Origin: Lachnospiraceae bacterium
Lineage (GTDB): Bacteria > Bacillota_A > Clostridia > Lachnospirales > Lachnospiraceae
Assembly: GCA_024684065.1 (NCBI GenBank)
Contig: JAIKXO010000009.1
Span: forward strand, 1 to 64,000
Reading direction: 5' to 3'
Length of the DNA: 64,000 nt
The translations under genes and the position numbers were made by a program. Positions 7,369 through 14,980 of this stretch are shown one piece after another. The notes beneath the pieces are model-generated. The model was not told the origin of the DNA. It saw only the letters and a program-made list of their open reading frames with translations, and made no database searches. Position 1 is the first letter of the stretch, and each line of letters starts with the position of its first letter.

Positions 7369-9054
7369 TCAGCCTGAATATACATTCATGTCAAGTTCGC
7401 CTTCGCTCTTTGCAACAATGGTTGAAACAGCCACATCACCAAGACAGTTGCTGGCTACCCTGCACATGCCGCACAGGGAATCGATGCCCATTACAATACC
7501 TATGGCTTCCACGGGTACGTTCATCTGGGTGAGAAGAACAGAAAGACAGATAAGACCGGATCCCGGGATGCCCGGTGCTCCCATTGAAAGAACGATTATC
7601 GATATTATCATTGAAAGCATTGCGCCCCGGCTGATCCCTACGCCGTAGGTCTTGGCAAGAGCCATTGCGAACACTGCAAGGTACACACAGGTTCCGTCCA
7701 TATTAAGGGTGGCCCCGAGAGGTATGGAAAGGGTAAATATCCTTTTTGAAATACCGAGTTTTTTCTCGCAGGCCTCCATATTGATTGGTATGGAGGCATT
7801 TGAAGATGCCATCGAGAATACCTGAAGCATGGTCGGAGCATATTTTTTTACAAAGGGCAGTGGCGACATCCTGCCAGGAACTATCATCAGGAAAAGGTAG
7901 AAACACATCATACATATAAGACCCAGGATAAAGGTTCCGAATACGGAAAGAACCGTGATGATGGTCTTTACCCCCATAGTAAGAACCATGGACATGATCG
8001 AGCAGAAAACCGCAACAGGCATAACTTTGATTATCAGGGATGTTACCTTAAGAAACAGGTCGTTGCAGGCCTGGAAGAGGTCATTCAGCTTTTCGGAATA
8101 TTTCCCAAGAAGACCCGTTGCCACTCCGCATAATACTGCGATGAAAATAAGCTGCAGCATGTTGGATTTTAAGAAAGGACTGATTATATCGGTAGGAATG
8201 ATCCCCACTACCGTATCTAAGATCGATACATCCATGGTCTGGGACGTTATTGAGGATGCGTCGGTAACAAGGGAATCCGCCAGGGATGCATCTCCGGGGC
8301 CAATGAGATAAAAAATCCCTATGCCCACGCCTACCGCCACAAATGTGGTAAAAAGATACATTCCTATGATCTTTCCGCCTATACGTCCCAAAGCCTCCAG
8401 ATCCGAGAACTGTGCGATACAGGAGATTATGGAGAAGAACACAACCGGCGCAACTATCATCTTAAGGGAATTCATGTACATGGTCTTTATGGGCACTAAC
8501 AATATCCTGTTGATGCCGGTATTGACACTTTCAGGCAAGACCGCTGAAAACAGTATGCCGAATATAACAGCCGCCGCCATTGCTCCGAGAGTCTGATAGA
8601 GAAACGCCCGTTTAGTACGTACAACGGTCATCCTTATATAATTGACACCGCCTAAATGCCTGTGTTTCAGCTTCTCGCCCAAAGAAGCAAGGAGTATATT
8701 TCTTATGGTATCCTGAAGTTCGGTTTTCTGACTTTCATTTTCCATATCCTTAAGTGATGCCGCGGACATGTCGTGCAAAATGGAATACTCATCACCCCTT
8801 GCGGCCAGGTCTATGGTCAGATATCCCAGGAATGCATAAACCGTAACGGTTATCAGGTCTTTACCGGCAGAAGCATCTTTCGGATCGCCTGCCCCGTTGT
8901 GGGCAATGAGGCTTCCCGCCGCCTCTTCGGCCGTCAGGACAGCTTTAATACGGTCGCTCTTATTGATCCCGTAATCCTGCAGGCTTTTATTTATTAATGA
9001 GGTTATTTCACCGATGCTTTGTTCTGAAGCTTCAAACTGTTTCCTGATATACAT
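7369..9054 (-). CDS. Dicarboxylate/amino-acid:cation symporter fused to an RsbW-like N-domain
   Basis: The C-terminal ~400 residues are a Glt/DctA (SDF) symporter with eight or more membrane segments. Its hairpin/core signatures are ASSNASIPINM and GATLNMDGT, which bind cation and acidic substrate. The first ~140 residues are soluble. They include LTAEEAAGSLIAHN, which looks like the N-box of RsbW/SpoIIAB-type anti-sigma kinases, although the lid is not clear. It probably imports glutamate, aspartate or C4-dicarboxylates. The start at 9054 has AAGGAG nine bases upstream. A longer frame to 9258 would run through the intergenic repeat and the promoter, so it is rejected. Confidence 0.88.
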   Translation of the reverse strand: MYIRKQFEASEQSIGEITSLINKSLQDYGINKSDRIKAVLTAEEAAGSLIAHNGAGDPKDASAGKDLITVTVYAFLGYLTIDLAARGDEYSILHDMSAASLKDMENESQKTELQDTIRNILLASLGEKLKHRHLGGVNYIRMTVVRTKRAFLYQTLGAMAAAVIFGILFSAVLPESVNTGINRILLVPIKTMYMNSLKMIVAPVVFFSIISCIAQFSDLEALGRIGGKIIGMYLFTTFVAVGVGIGIFYLIGPGDASLADSLVTDASSITSQTMDVSILDTVVGIIPTDIISPFLKSNMLQLIFIAVLCGVATGLLGKYSEKLNDLFQACNDLFLKVTSLIIKVMPVAVFCSIMSMVLTMGVKTIITVLSVFGTFILGLICMMCFYLFLMIVPGRMSPLPFVKKYAPTMLQVFSMASSNASIPINMEACEKKLGISKRIFTLSIPLGATLNMDGTCVYLAVFAMALAKTYGVGISRGAMLSMIISIIVLSMGAPGIPGSGLICLSVLLTQMNVPVEAIGIVMGIDSLCGMCRVASNCLGDVAVSTIVAKSEGELDMNVYSG

Positions 9055-9141
9055 ATATTCTCCTTCATGTCTGCACAGACCCGCTGTGCCATACCGATAT
9101 AATGCGTGATCCTGCCATGGTTTACCGGACCGCCGGTTCAA

Positions 9142-9209
9142 TTTGACATTTACCAAAGTAAATGCCAAATAAGCCCGGTCTGTTTTTCCGCCCGGATCAT
9201 TCTCCGGAA
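9142..9209. repeat. Intergenic palindrome element (locus 2) in the symporter leader
   Basis: TTTGACATTTAC-caaa-GTAAATGCCAAA (9142-9169) is followed by ATAAGCCCGGTCTG..CCCGGATCATTCTCCGG (to 9209). The second half resembles 42683-42725 and 47790-47835. It lies between the minus-strand promoter and the start codon, so it is transcribed as 5' leader. Confidence 0.6.
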
Positions 9210-9210
9210 A

Positions 9211-9239
9211 ATGATAACACAATCCCCGGAGGTTATAAA
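9211..9239 (-). promoter_or_regulatory. Promoter of the symporter gene
   Basis: On the minus strand TTTATA (9234-9239), 17 bases, then TATCAT (9211-9216) with an upstream TG (extended -10). This gives a leader of about 150 bases containing the palindrome element and supports the start at 9054. Confidence 0.5.
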
Positions 9240-9317
9240 GAAATAAAGGTATTGCCATTTTTGATATATAACCGTAAAAACATAATAGAAAAGCATAACA
9301 GGGAAGCAGAATTTTCG

Positions 9318-9346
9318 TTGTAATCCAAAGAGATTTTTGATAATCT
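9318..9346 (+). promoter_or_regulatory. Promoter of the UbiB-like gene
   Basis: TTGTAA (9318-9323), 17 bases, TAATCT (9341-9346). The leader carries a hairpin CAGCCCG..CGGGCTG (9372-9398) whose 3' arm abuts the GAGAGGAGG ribosome site. Between 9055 and 9411 only these promoters and repeats are seen. Confidence 0.55.
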
Positions 9347-9411
9347 TTTTACGATGCAGGCTTCAGGTAAACAGCCCGTCGCAAAACAGTCCGGGCTGAG
9401 AGGAGGTTATT

Positions 9412-9792
9412 ATGGCAAACGATGAATTGCTGCAACAGCAAAAGCAGGAACAGCTTGACAAAACTGTCCGGGTCGGCTCCACTCATAAGGCATCGGAGCT
9501 CAAAAGGAAGGACAGGGCCCTTTATGACATACAGGCCGTTGAGAATGATAATACCATTATAAGCAATATATTAGGGAGTAAGACCCTTGAGATCGAGGAT
9601 ACCGAAAGGGCCAGGCTTTCAGCCATACAGGGGCGCAACCTCTCCACGCTTCTTCTGCTGCAGGAGAAGACCACGGGTGACAGCAAGCTGATGAAGGCAG
9701 TCAAAAAAGCGGTGGCTGCCATTGAGGTTACTCTGAGTAAAAAAAGCAGGGAAATGCGCCTTTTGGTCCTGCCGATGTGGAAGATATCCTGA
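9412..9792 (+). CDS. N-terminal part of the frameshifted giant UbiB-like protein
   Basis: 126 codons after a strong GAGGAGG site. The sequence is hydrophilic and helical, with no signal peptide (MANDELLQQQKQEQLDK..). At 9739-9745 an A7 run ends the coherent part. In the -1 frame the reading continues as ..KQGNAPFGPADVEDILTMYS, joining the next frame seamlessly, whereas in this frame only 16 unrelated residues follow before the stop. So 9412-14591 was, or still is, one gene of about 1,725 codons. It is expressed as one product only if ribosome or polymerase slips, or if a base is missing from the assembly. Confidence 0.7.
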   Translation: MANDELLQQQKQEQLDKTVRVGSTHKASELKRKDRALYDIQAVENDNTIISNILGSKTLEIEDTERARLSAIQGRNLSTLLLLQEKTTGDSKLMKAVKKAVAAIEVTLSKKSREMRLLVLPMWKIS

Positions 9793-12700
9793 CCATGTAT
9801 TCGAAAGCGATCCTTACCTGCCGGGATTATCTGTCGGATAAATCTCCTACATATTCGACGGGGCTGACGCGTTATGACCAGGTAAAGCTGAATATGATCC
9901 GTCTGCATGAGGAGGCAGAAGCTTTCCTGAGCGCGAAGGAGCTTTTGGAGACAGGAGTTCTGGACGGACAGGTTCTGACGCCGCATGAGCTTTTGGTCCA
10001 GTCTAAAGTCTACGGTCTCGGACACGGGACGGGGATCCCGGACGGACCGGCGCCCGTACGGGCCCGGTTTGACGAGAGATCGCTTATACCGCTCGGCCTT
10101 GAAACAAATCTTCTGTATCTGGCCTTAAGCGGTAAAGAGACGCCTTCCGCCCTGATAATGCGGCTGTCAAAGAGTAAGAACAAAGATGAGAGGAAGCTCG
10201 CAAAGGAACTTCCGGCGATTTTTGCCAATTTACGGAGCTCCATTAATGATTTCGAGGAAGGGAAGGTTGCTTCGAAGTTCTTCTTAGTCGGAAGGAATCT
10301 TTTAAGCATTTCCCAGAATGTGTACGGCCAGCTTACCTTAAGCGTGGGAAAGAACTATATCCCGCTTGAGAGAGGAAGCGGCGTTCTTGCGGATATGCTG
10401 GCCTCTGATATCGTAAAGAACAGGAATGTATACGGAAAAGAGGCGGGTGAAAGCATCATCAGGGAGATAGTTGATAATCTGGACATGCACCAGCTCAATA
10501 CCGGCAAGAGGCAGATCATGACGGATTATCTGGTACAGAGGACAAAGTCTCCCTCAACGACCTTCTCGAATTTCTATACAAACACTCTTGCCATGATGAT
10601 CACGGCTATGTTAAGGGGCAAAAGTGTCTATATCGTAAAGTACGGAAAACATATCGACAAGCCCCTTACGGCAAACGATGTGGTCTTTACGGAGGAAGAG
10701 AGCCGTATGATAAACATCGCCGAGACTAAGGAGCTTATGGCGAAAACAACCAAACAGGAAAACCGCGAAAAGGTTAAGCAGCAGGTAACCCTTGCGCAAA
10801 AGGAGGATAATCCCGGACAGCACCTTGAGAATAAGAAGAAAGAGGAACAGAAAAAAGACAGGGAATGGGGTCCCAGGGAAACGAAGGTCAAAAACCTCCT
10901 TGGAGATATCATGTTCTCCTACGAAACCTGGGATGCGGATAATCAGGTACTCCTGCCCGGAGCCCTGTCCGGAGTCCGTCTTCAGACCATGCTCCTTAAA
11001 AATAAGGAGGCGGTGGCAGAGCTTATTGCCGATCTCTACAGGAGAAAGGGAGATCAGAGGGCGATGATCAACGGCATCGTGGATGAGCTTCCCTTATTTG
11101 CCCTTCAGGACGACGAAAAGGTAAGGAGCTTCAAGAGAGAGCTCACAAAGACCCTCAATAAGATCACGGATACCATAAACGCGGAGATATCGAAGAAGGC
11201 CTTCTTTGCCTTCGGAGAGGCGCTTGAAAACCTGGAGGTCATGGAGCTTGAAGAAGAAACGAAGAAACTGAAGCGTGAGCACGAGGCCGCGCTAAGGGAG
11301 GCGGAGAATAAGAAGAGCCTTCAGAAGGGCAATGCTTTTACAAATTTCTTCAGAAAGATCGGCCAGGCTTCGGTAAATGCCGCGGTTGAGGTCAAAAACA
11401 AAGCGGTGGATCTGAAGGATGAGGGCGTAAAGAACGTAAAGTTTATTAAGACAAACACCATCCTGAAGCATCTTACGGATCCGGCGGCACTGATCTCGGG
11501 AACCACAATCCTTGGATACCGGATCCCCGGAATAGAGGAGATCATAAAGGACACGGATATGCAGGACTTTATCGACCTCGAGCATGACATCGACGAAAGC
11601 GTGGAGCAGGCCGCGGGGAGTATCCAGGAGACGGTGAGCCAGTATGCGGGAGAGCTGTTTACTCCGGCAGAGCATGCAGAGGAGGAGCTTCCCAATCCCT
11701 ATGAAAATGGGCTTTCCGAGAGTGAGGTTAAGAGAAGAAAACGCGAACGTATAAGGATAGGGAACGAACGCCTCATCCAGAGAACGAAGGATTCCCTTAC
11801 AAGCGGCGAATCCGGACAGGGGCTCTTTATAAAGAAGGTGTTCGAAAACTACTTCACGGGAGTCCCGACCATCGACAAGAGGTCGATGATAGCCTCGATG
11901 ATACGAAACTCCAAACCTGTGGGCAGGCTTATGGATGAGAACGCCCCTGACATAAATCCTGACGCGGACGGACTATTGGAGGCGGAAAAGACCAGGCGCC
12001 GCGAAGAGAAGAGGAGGAGGCAGGAGTATAACGAAAAGCTTAAGACCGACGCTATGTCGGGCTATTTAGGCGGGCTTCTCAAGGGAGCGGGGCCGCTGTT
12101 TCAGAAGATGATGCAGGGATTGCCCATCGACGGGCTTCCGGGTGAGATAAAGGGAGCCGTAGAGGACATGAAAAGCAAGCTCGCCCCGATCCCCGATGAG
12201 ATCGTGGAGGCTCAGCTTAACAGTATAGTGGAAAATTCCCATAAGCAGATAAAGAACATAAAGGTGGTTAAGCCTTTAGGCGCTGCCTCCGTAGGGCAGA
12301 CTTTCCTCTGTAAGCTTACCCGTTCAGACGGTACCGAGGAGGAGGTTGCCATCAAGCTCCTTAAGCCTGATGTCAGGAACAGGATGATGCGGGAAAAGAA
12401 GCTTATGATAAACTGCGCAAGAGAGACGGATATAGAGAGCAGGAATAATGACAATGCAAGGAGGATGCAGAACGGCCTTGCCCCGCTTCCTTCCTTTAAG
12501 AATAATGAAAAGGGCGGAATGCAGGCGACCTATGAAGGGCAGCTTCAGAGGATAGAAGAGGAGCTCGATCTTACTATCGAGGCTAAGAACGTGGAGCTTG
12601 GAAAGATCTACGACAAGGCCGAAAATGAGAAACAGGAAAAGGTCGTTTCCGTAAAGGTCAATAATCTTGTAGCCACCACAACAAACTCCATGGTCCTTGA

Positions 12701-14591
12701 AAAGGCACCGGGTGAGACGCTTGATTCGCTGCTTAAGAGGATAAAGGAGGAGACTAATAGGCTTAAGGATCTGTATAAAAGGGAAAACTTTATTAACGAC
12801 AAAATGACTGAGGAGCAGAAAGCGCTCATGCGCCAGACGGCACTGACCAGCCCTTATTATGTGAGTGTTGCGACGATCTGTATTGAAACCGGGCTCGAAA
12901 AGTATTCAAAGCAGTACGAGGAGCTGAAACCTCTCGTGATCCAGGAGAAGGTCTGTAAGCTGCTTGCGGAGCTGAAAAAGAAAAAGGCTTATCTGGAAGC
13001 CTTTGCCCATAAATGGACGAAGGAGGGAGTTTTCGAAAGCGGTTTTTACCACGGGGATCCTCACGACGGCAATATAATGATAAGCGATGAGAAGCTGACT
13101 GTCATCGATTTCGGAAACTGCACGAAGCTTAGTGAGGATCAGCAGGTGCATATCACGAAGATGATGGCCGCAGCCTCCATCGGTGACATGAAGACCTTCA
13201 GGCACGGTTTCCATATGCTGCTTAAGCCGGAATTTGAGCAGCTCTATCAGGAAAAGCGGGCAGAGCTCAGCCGTATATTTGCCGAGATATTCTCCCTTGG
13301 CGATAAGAGATCCTCCGGCGCCCGTATCGCCGTAGCCCTTCTGGAAGCACAGAAGCTCGGGCTCGAGATACCGGCTTCGGTCTTCAATTTCTCCCAGGGG
13401 CAGATGAGGCTGCAAAACGCCCTGGACAATATGAACAGACAGATCGCGGAAACGGAGGCAGTGGCAGAGTTATACAACGAAGTGCTTGAGGATGAGGAAG
13501 ACGGTTTTGACTTTACCAATGCGAGAAGGTATGCCGAAGTAAATGCCAGACCCGGGCTCAACACAGCCTCAGGGGCCTACACCAGGGATCTGATGATCTA
13601 CACGGACAACAGGGAGGATATGAAGTCTCTGCTTATGGATTATCCAAACACTATCCGGAACGTGTTCCTTGGGAAGTTCGCCAATGCGGACGCAGCCTTC
13701 GACAGTGCCATAAACGGACTGAACCAGGTAGTACAGGCGGCTGACGTTTCAGTCTATGATCCGAATGATCCGCAACATACCGCCGCGATGTTCGAATCGC
13801 TGAAACTGGGGATCAAAGAGAGTGTTACCCGCGACATAGCCGGAATGTTTGACCCGCAGATCGCGCAGGATATGTACGATTGCATACGTGAAAGGTATAT
13901 CACCAAGGCTGCCGATAACCAGAGGATCGAAGATCTGGTCGCAAGGCTTAATGAGCAGAAGACCATTGCCCGGAGCATCTACACAGCTTACGATGCGATG
14001 GATAAAAAAATGGACAGGATCAAGAGGAATCATAAAGGAAAATGGAGTCCTGCGGAGACAGAGAATGCCGAGTTCGAGGTTTTAAGGGACAGATTCCTCG
14101 ATGTTTATTTCCCGCTCCATATAAAGTGCGCATTCGGCCAGGATACTTTCATAGACTATATTAATAAGCTTATGGATCCGGAGCCGGAGACGAGGGAGCA
14201 GGTCGGGCTTCATATGAGCAGGTTTTTCAATAAATATCCCGAAGGACGGGAGGAATTCATGCTTGTATATAATGATTTCGTTGGTGCGCAGAATGCAGGG
14301 CTGAAACAGTCTGATCCGGCTCAATACAAACAGAAGCAGGATGCCCTTTTCAATGCATATCTTAAGGTTATGGCCGGGAGACTCAGAGAGAAGGAAAAGA
14401 TTTTCGGTGACGCGACAACGAAACAGAATGCCGATTTCCTTGACATTATGACGAATGTGGTGGATGAGGAATTTTCAAAGATGATAAAGAGGATGGGCTA
14501 TATAGATTCCATCATCTTTAACTGGAAATACGAAAAGCAGAAGAAGCGGGATGATGAATTGAAGGAAGATAACAATAACAATGATAATTAA
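9777..14591 (+). CDS. Giant protein with a UbiB/ABC1 (ADCK) atypical kinase domain
   Basis: 1,604 codons from the first in-frame ATG; the true frame enters upstream at the A7 run. Residues 1-770 are a soluble, helical region with no known domain visible. Residues ~770-1150 carry every UbiB signature: a KxGQ-like motif (FQKMMQ, Lys777), Ala-rich loop (GAASVGQT), VAIK with Lys860, Glu935 in DLTIEAKN, catalytic YHGDPHDGNI and DFG (Asp1111). The first Gly of KxGQ is Met. A further ~450 helical residues follow. Known UbiB proteins are ~550 residues and act on isoprenoid-quinone or lipid pathways; function here is unknown. No membrane segment is evident. Confidence 0.75.
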   Translation: MEDILTMYSKAILTCRDYLSDKSPTYSTGLTRYDQVKLNMIRLHEEAEAFLSAKELLETGVLDGQVLTPHELLVQSKVYGLGHGTGIPDGPAPVRARFDERSLIPLGLETNLLYLALSGKETPSALIMRLSKSKNKDERKLAKELPAIFANLRSSINDFEEGKVASKFFLVGRNLLSISQNVYGQLTLSVGKNYIPLERGSGVLADMLASDIVKNRNVYGKEAGESIIREIVDNLDMHQLNTGKRQIMTDYLVQRTKSPSTTFSNFYTNTLAMMITAMLRGKSVYIVKYGKHIDKPLTANDVVFTEEESRMINIAETKELMAKTTKQENREKVKQQVTLAQKEDNPGQHLENKKKEEQKKDREWGPRETKVKNLLGDIMFSYETWDADNQVLLPGALSGVRLQTMLLKNKEAVAELIADLYRRKGDQRAMINGIVDELPLFALQDDEKVRSFKRELTKTLNKITDTINAEISKKAFFAFGEALENLEVMELEEETKKLKREHEAALREAENKKSLQKGNAFTNFFRKIGQASVNAAVEVKNKAVDLKDEGVKNVKFIKTNTILKHLTDPAALISGTTILGYRIPGIEEIIKDTDMQDFIDLEHDIDESVEQAAGSIQETVSQYAGELFTPAEHAEEELPNPYENGLSESEVKRRKRERIRIGNERLIQRTKDSLTSGESGQGLFIKKVFENYFTGVPTIDKRSMIASMIRNSKPVGRLMDENAPDINPDADGLLEAEKTRRREEKRRRQEYNEKLKTDAMSGYLGGLLKGAGPLFQKMMQGLPIDGLPGEIKGAVEDMKSKLAPIPDEIVEAQLNSIVENSHKQIKNIKVVKPLGAASVGQTFLCKLTRSDGTEEEVAIKLLKPDVRNRMMREKKLMINCARETDIESRNNDNARRMQNGLAPLPSFKNNEKGGMQATYEGQLQRIEEELDLTIEAKNVELGKIYDKAENEKQEKVVSVKVNNLVATTTNSMVLEKAPGETLDSLLKRIKEETNRLKDLYKRENFINDKMTEEQKALMRQTALTSPYYVSVATICIETGLEKYSKQYEELKPLVIQEKVCKLLAELKKKKAYLEAFAHKWTKEGVFESGFYHGDPHDGNIMISDEKLTVIDFGNCTKLSEDQQVHITKMMAAASIGDMKTFRHGFHMLLKPEFEQLYQEKRAELSRIFAEIFSLGDKRSSGARIAVALLEAQKLGLEIPASVFNFSQGQMRLQNALDNMNRQIAETEAVAELYNEVLEDEEDGFDFTNARRYAEVNARPGLNTASGAYTRDLMIYTDNREDMKSLLMDYPNTIRNVFLGKFANADAAFDSAINGLNQVVQAADVSVYDPNDPQHTAAMFESLKLGIKESVTRDIAGMFDPQIAQDMYDCIRERYITKAADNQRIEDLVARLNEQKTIARSIYTAYDAMDKKMDRIKRNHKGKWSPAETENAEFEVLRDRFLDVYFPLHIKCAFGQDTFIDYINKLMDPEPETREQVGLHMSRFFNKYPEGREEFMLVYNDFVGAQNAGLKQSDPAQYKQKQDALFNAYLKVMAGRLREKEKIFGDATTKQNADFLDIMTNVVDEEFSKMIKRMGYIDSIIFNWKYEKQKKRDDELKEDNNNNDN

Positions 14592-14613
14592 GATCCGTCA
14601 TTTTTAGCAGCGT

Positions 14614-14649
14614 GTTACGATCCGGCACACGTAATGTGCGCCGGGTCGT
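14614..14649 (+). terminator. Hairpin after the UbiB-like gene
   Basis: ACGATCCGGC..GCCGGGTCGT forms a ten-base stem with one G-T pair, 22 bases after the stop. No T-run follows, so termination is uncertain. Confidence 0.4.
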
Positions 14650-14668
14650 ATAATGAACGTATAATTCC

Positions 14669-14697
14669 TAGACAAATATGTGCGTTTATGGTATATT
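14669..14697 (+). promoter_or_regulatory. Promoter of a short leader transcript upstream of ppdK
   Basis: TAGACA (14669-14674), 17 bases, TATATT (14692-14697). Expected start near 14704. Confidence 0.55.
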
Positions 14698-14703
14698 TTA
14701 TTA

Positions 14704-14810
14704 TTATAAGTGAAGAAATGTGGCGGTTGTGTAGATGATTGTAACCCGTAATCTATTCAACAGAATAAAAAAAAGCTGATTTTCCAGGGGGAAAATTGGC
14801 TTTTTTTTAT
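14704..14810 (+). ncRNA. Candidate short RNA or attenuated ppdK leader
   Basis: The segment runs from the predicted start (about 14704) to a textbook terminator (14767-14808). It has an internal stem TAGAT/ATCTA near 14732-14755 and no ORF with a ribosome site. It is either a ~105-base small RNA or the aborted leader of ppdK, whose start codon lies 170 bases further on with no better promoter between. It matches no riboswitch class I know. Confidence 0.4.
14767..14810 (+). terminator. Strong Rho-independent terminator inside the ppdK leader
   Basis: A 19-base stem (two G-T pairs) from an A8 run to a T8 run around an AGGG loop. Because A8 pairs with T8 it would also work in the reverse direction. 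Confidence 0.9.
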
Positions 14811-14811
14811 A

Positions 14812-14944
14812 CTCAATAACGGAATTAAATTCCGTTATTGAGCATAACATGATGCGACCGGCCGCGTAAGGAAATCAGCCGCGTTGCGGCACGCGGCCGG
14901 CGCGTACTCCTTAACGAAACGGCAGGCCATTTCGTTAAGGAGTA
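14812..14944. repeat. Nested palindrome cluster upstream of ppdK (locus 3)
   Basis: Three palindromes in a row. CTCAATAACGGAATT and its exact complement flank one base (14812-14842). CCGGCCGCGT..ACGCGGCCGG (about 14857-14900) has an inner GCCGCG-TT-GCGGC stem. TACTCCTTAACGAAA (14905-14919) pairs perfectly with 14930-14944. The middle unit holds TAAGGAAATCAGC, matching TAAGGAAACAGC at 49060. The flanking stems differ in sequence yet still pair. Confidence 0.75.
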
Positions 14945-14980
14945 TAAAAAAAAATGTTTCAAGAAGGGAGAAAAAGGATA

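Noticed and set aside
9054..9258. Longer N-terminus for the symporter (start at 9258)
   Set aside because: It would translate through the intergenic palindrome element and the -10/-35 region. A good AAGGAG site serves the ATG at 9054.
9739..9745. Classical dnaX-type A AAA AAG programmed frameshift
   Set aside because: The heptamer is present in sequence but not in the right phase for tandem slippage (the zero-frame codons are AAA AAA AGC). Transcriptional or P-site slippage remains possible, so this is kept only as a hypothesis.
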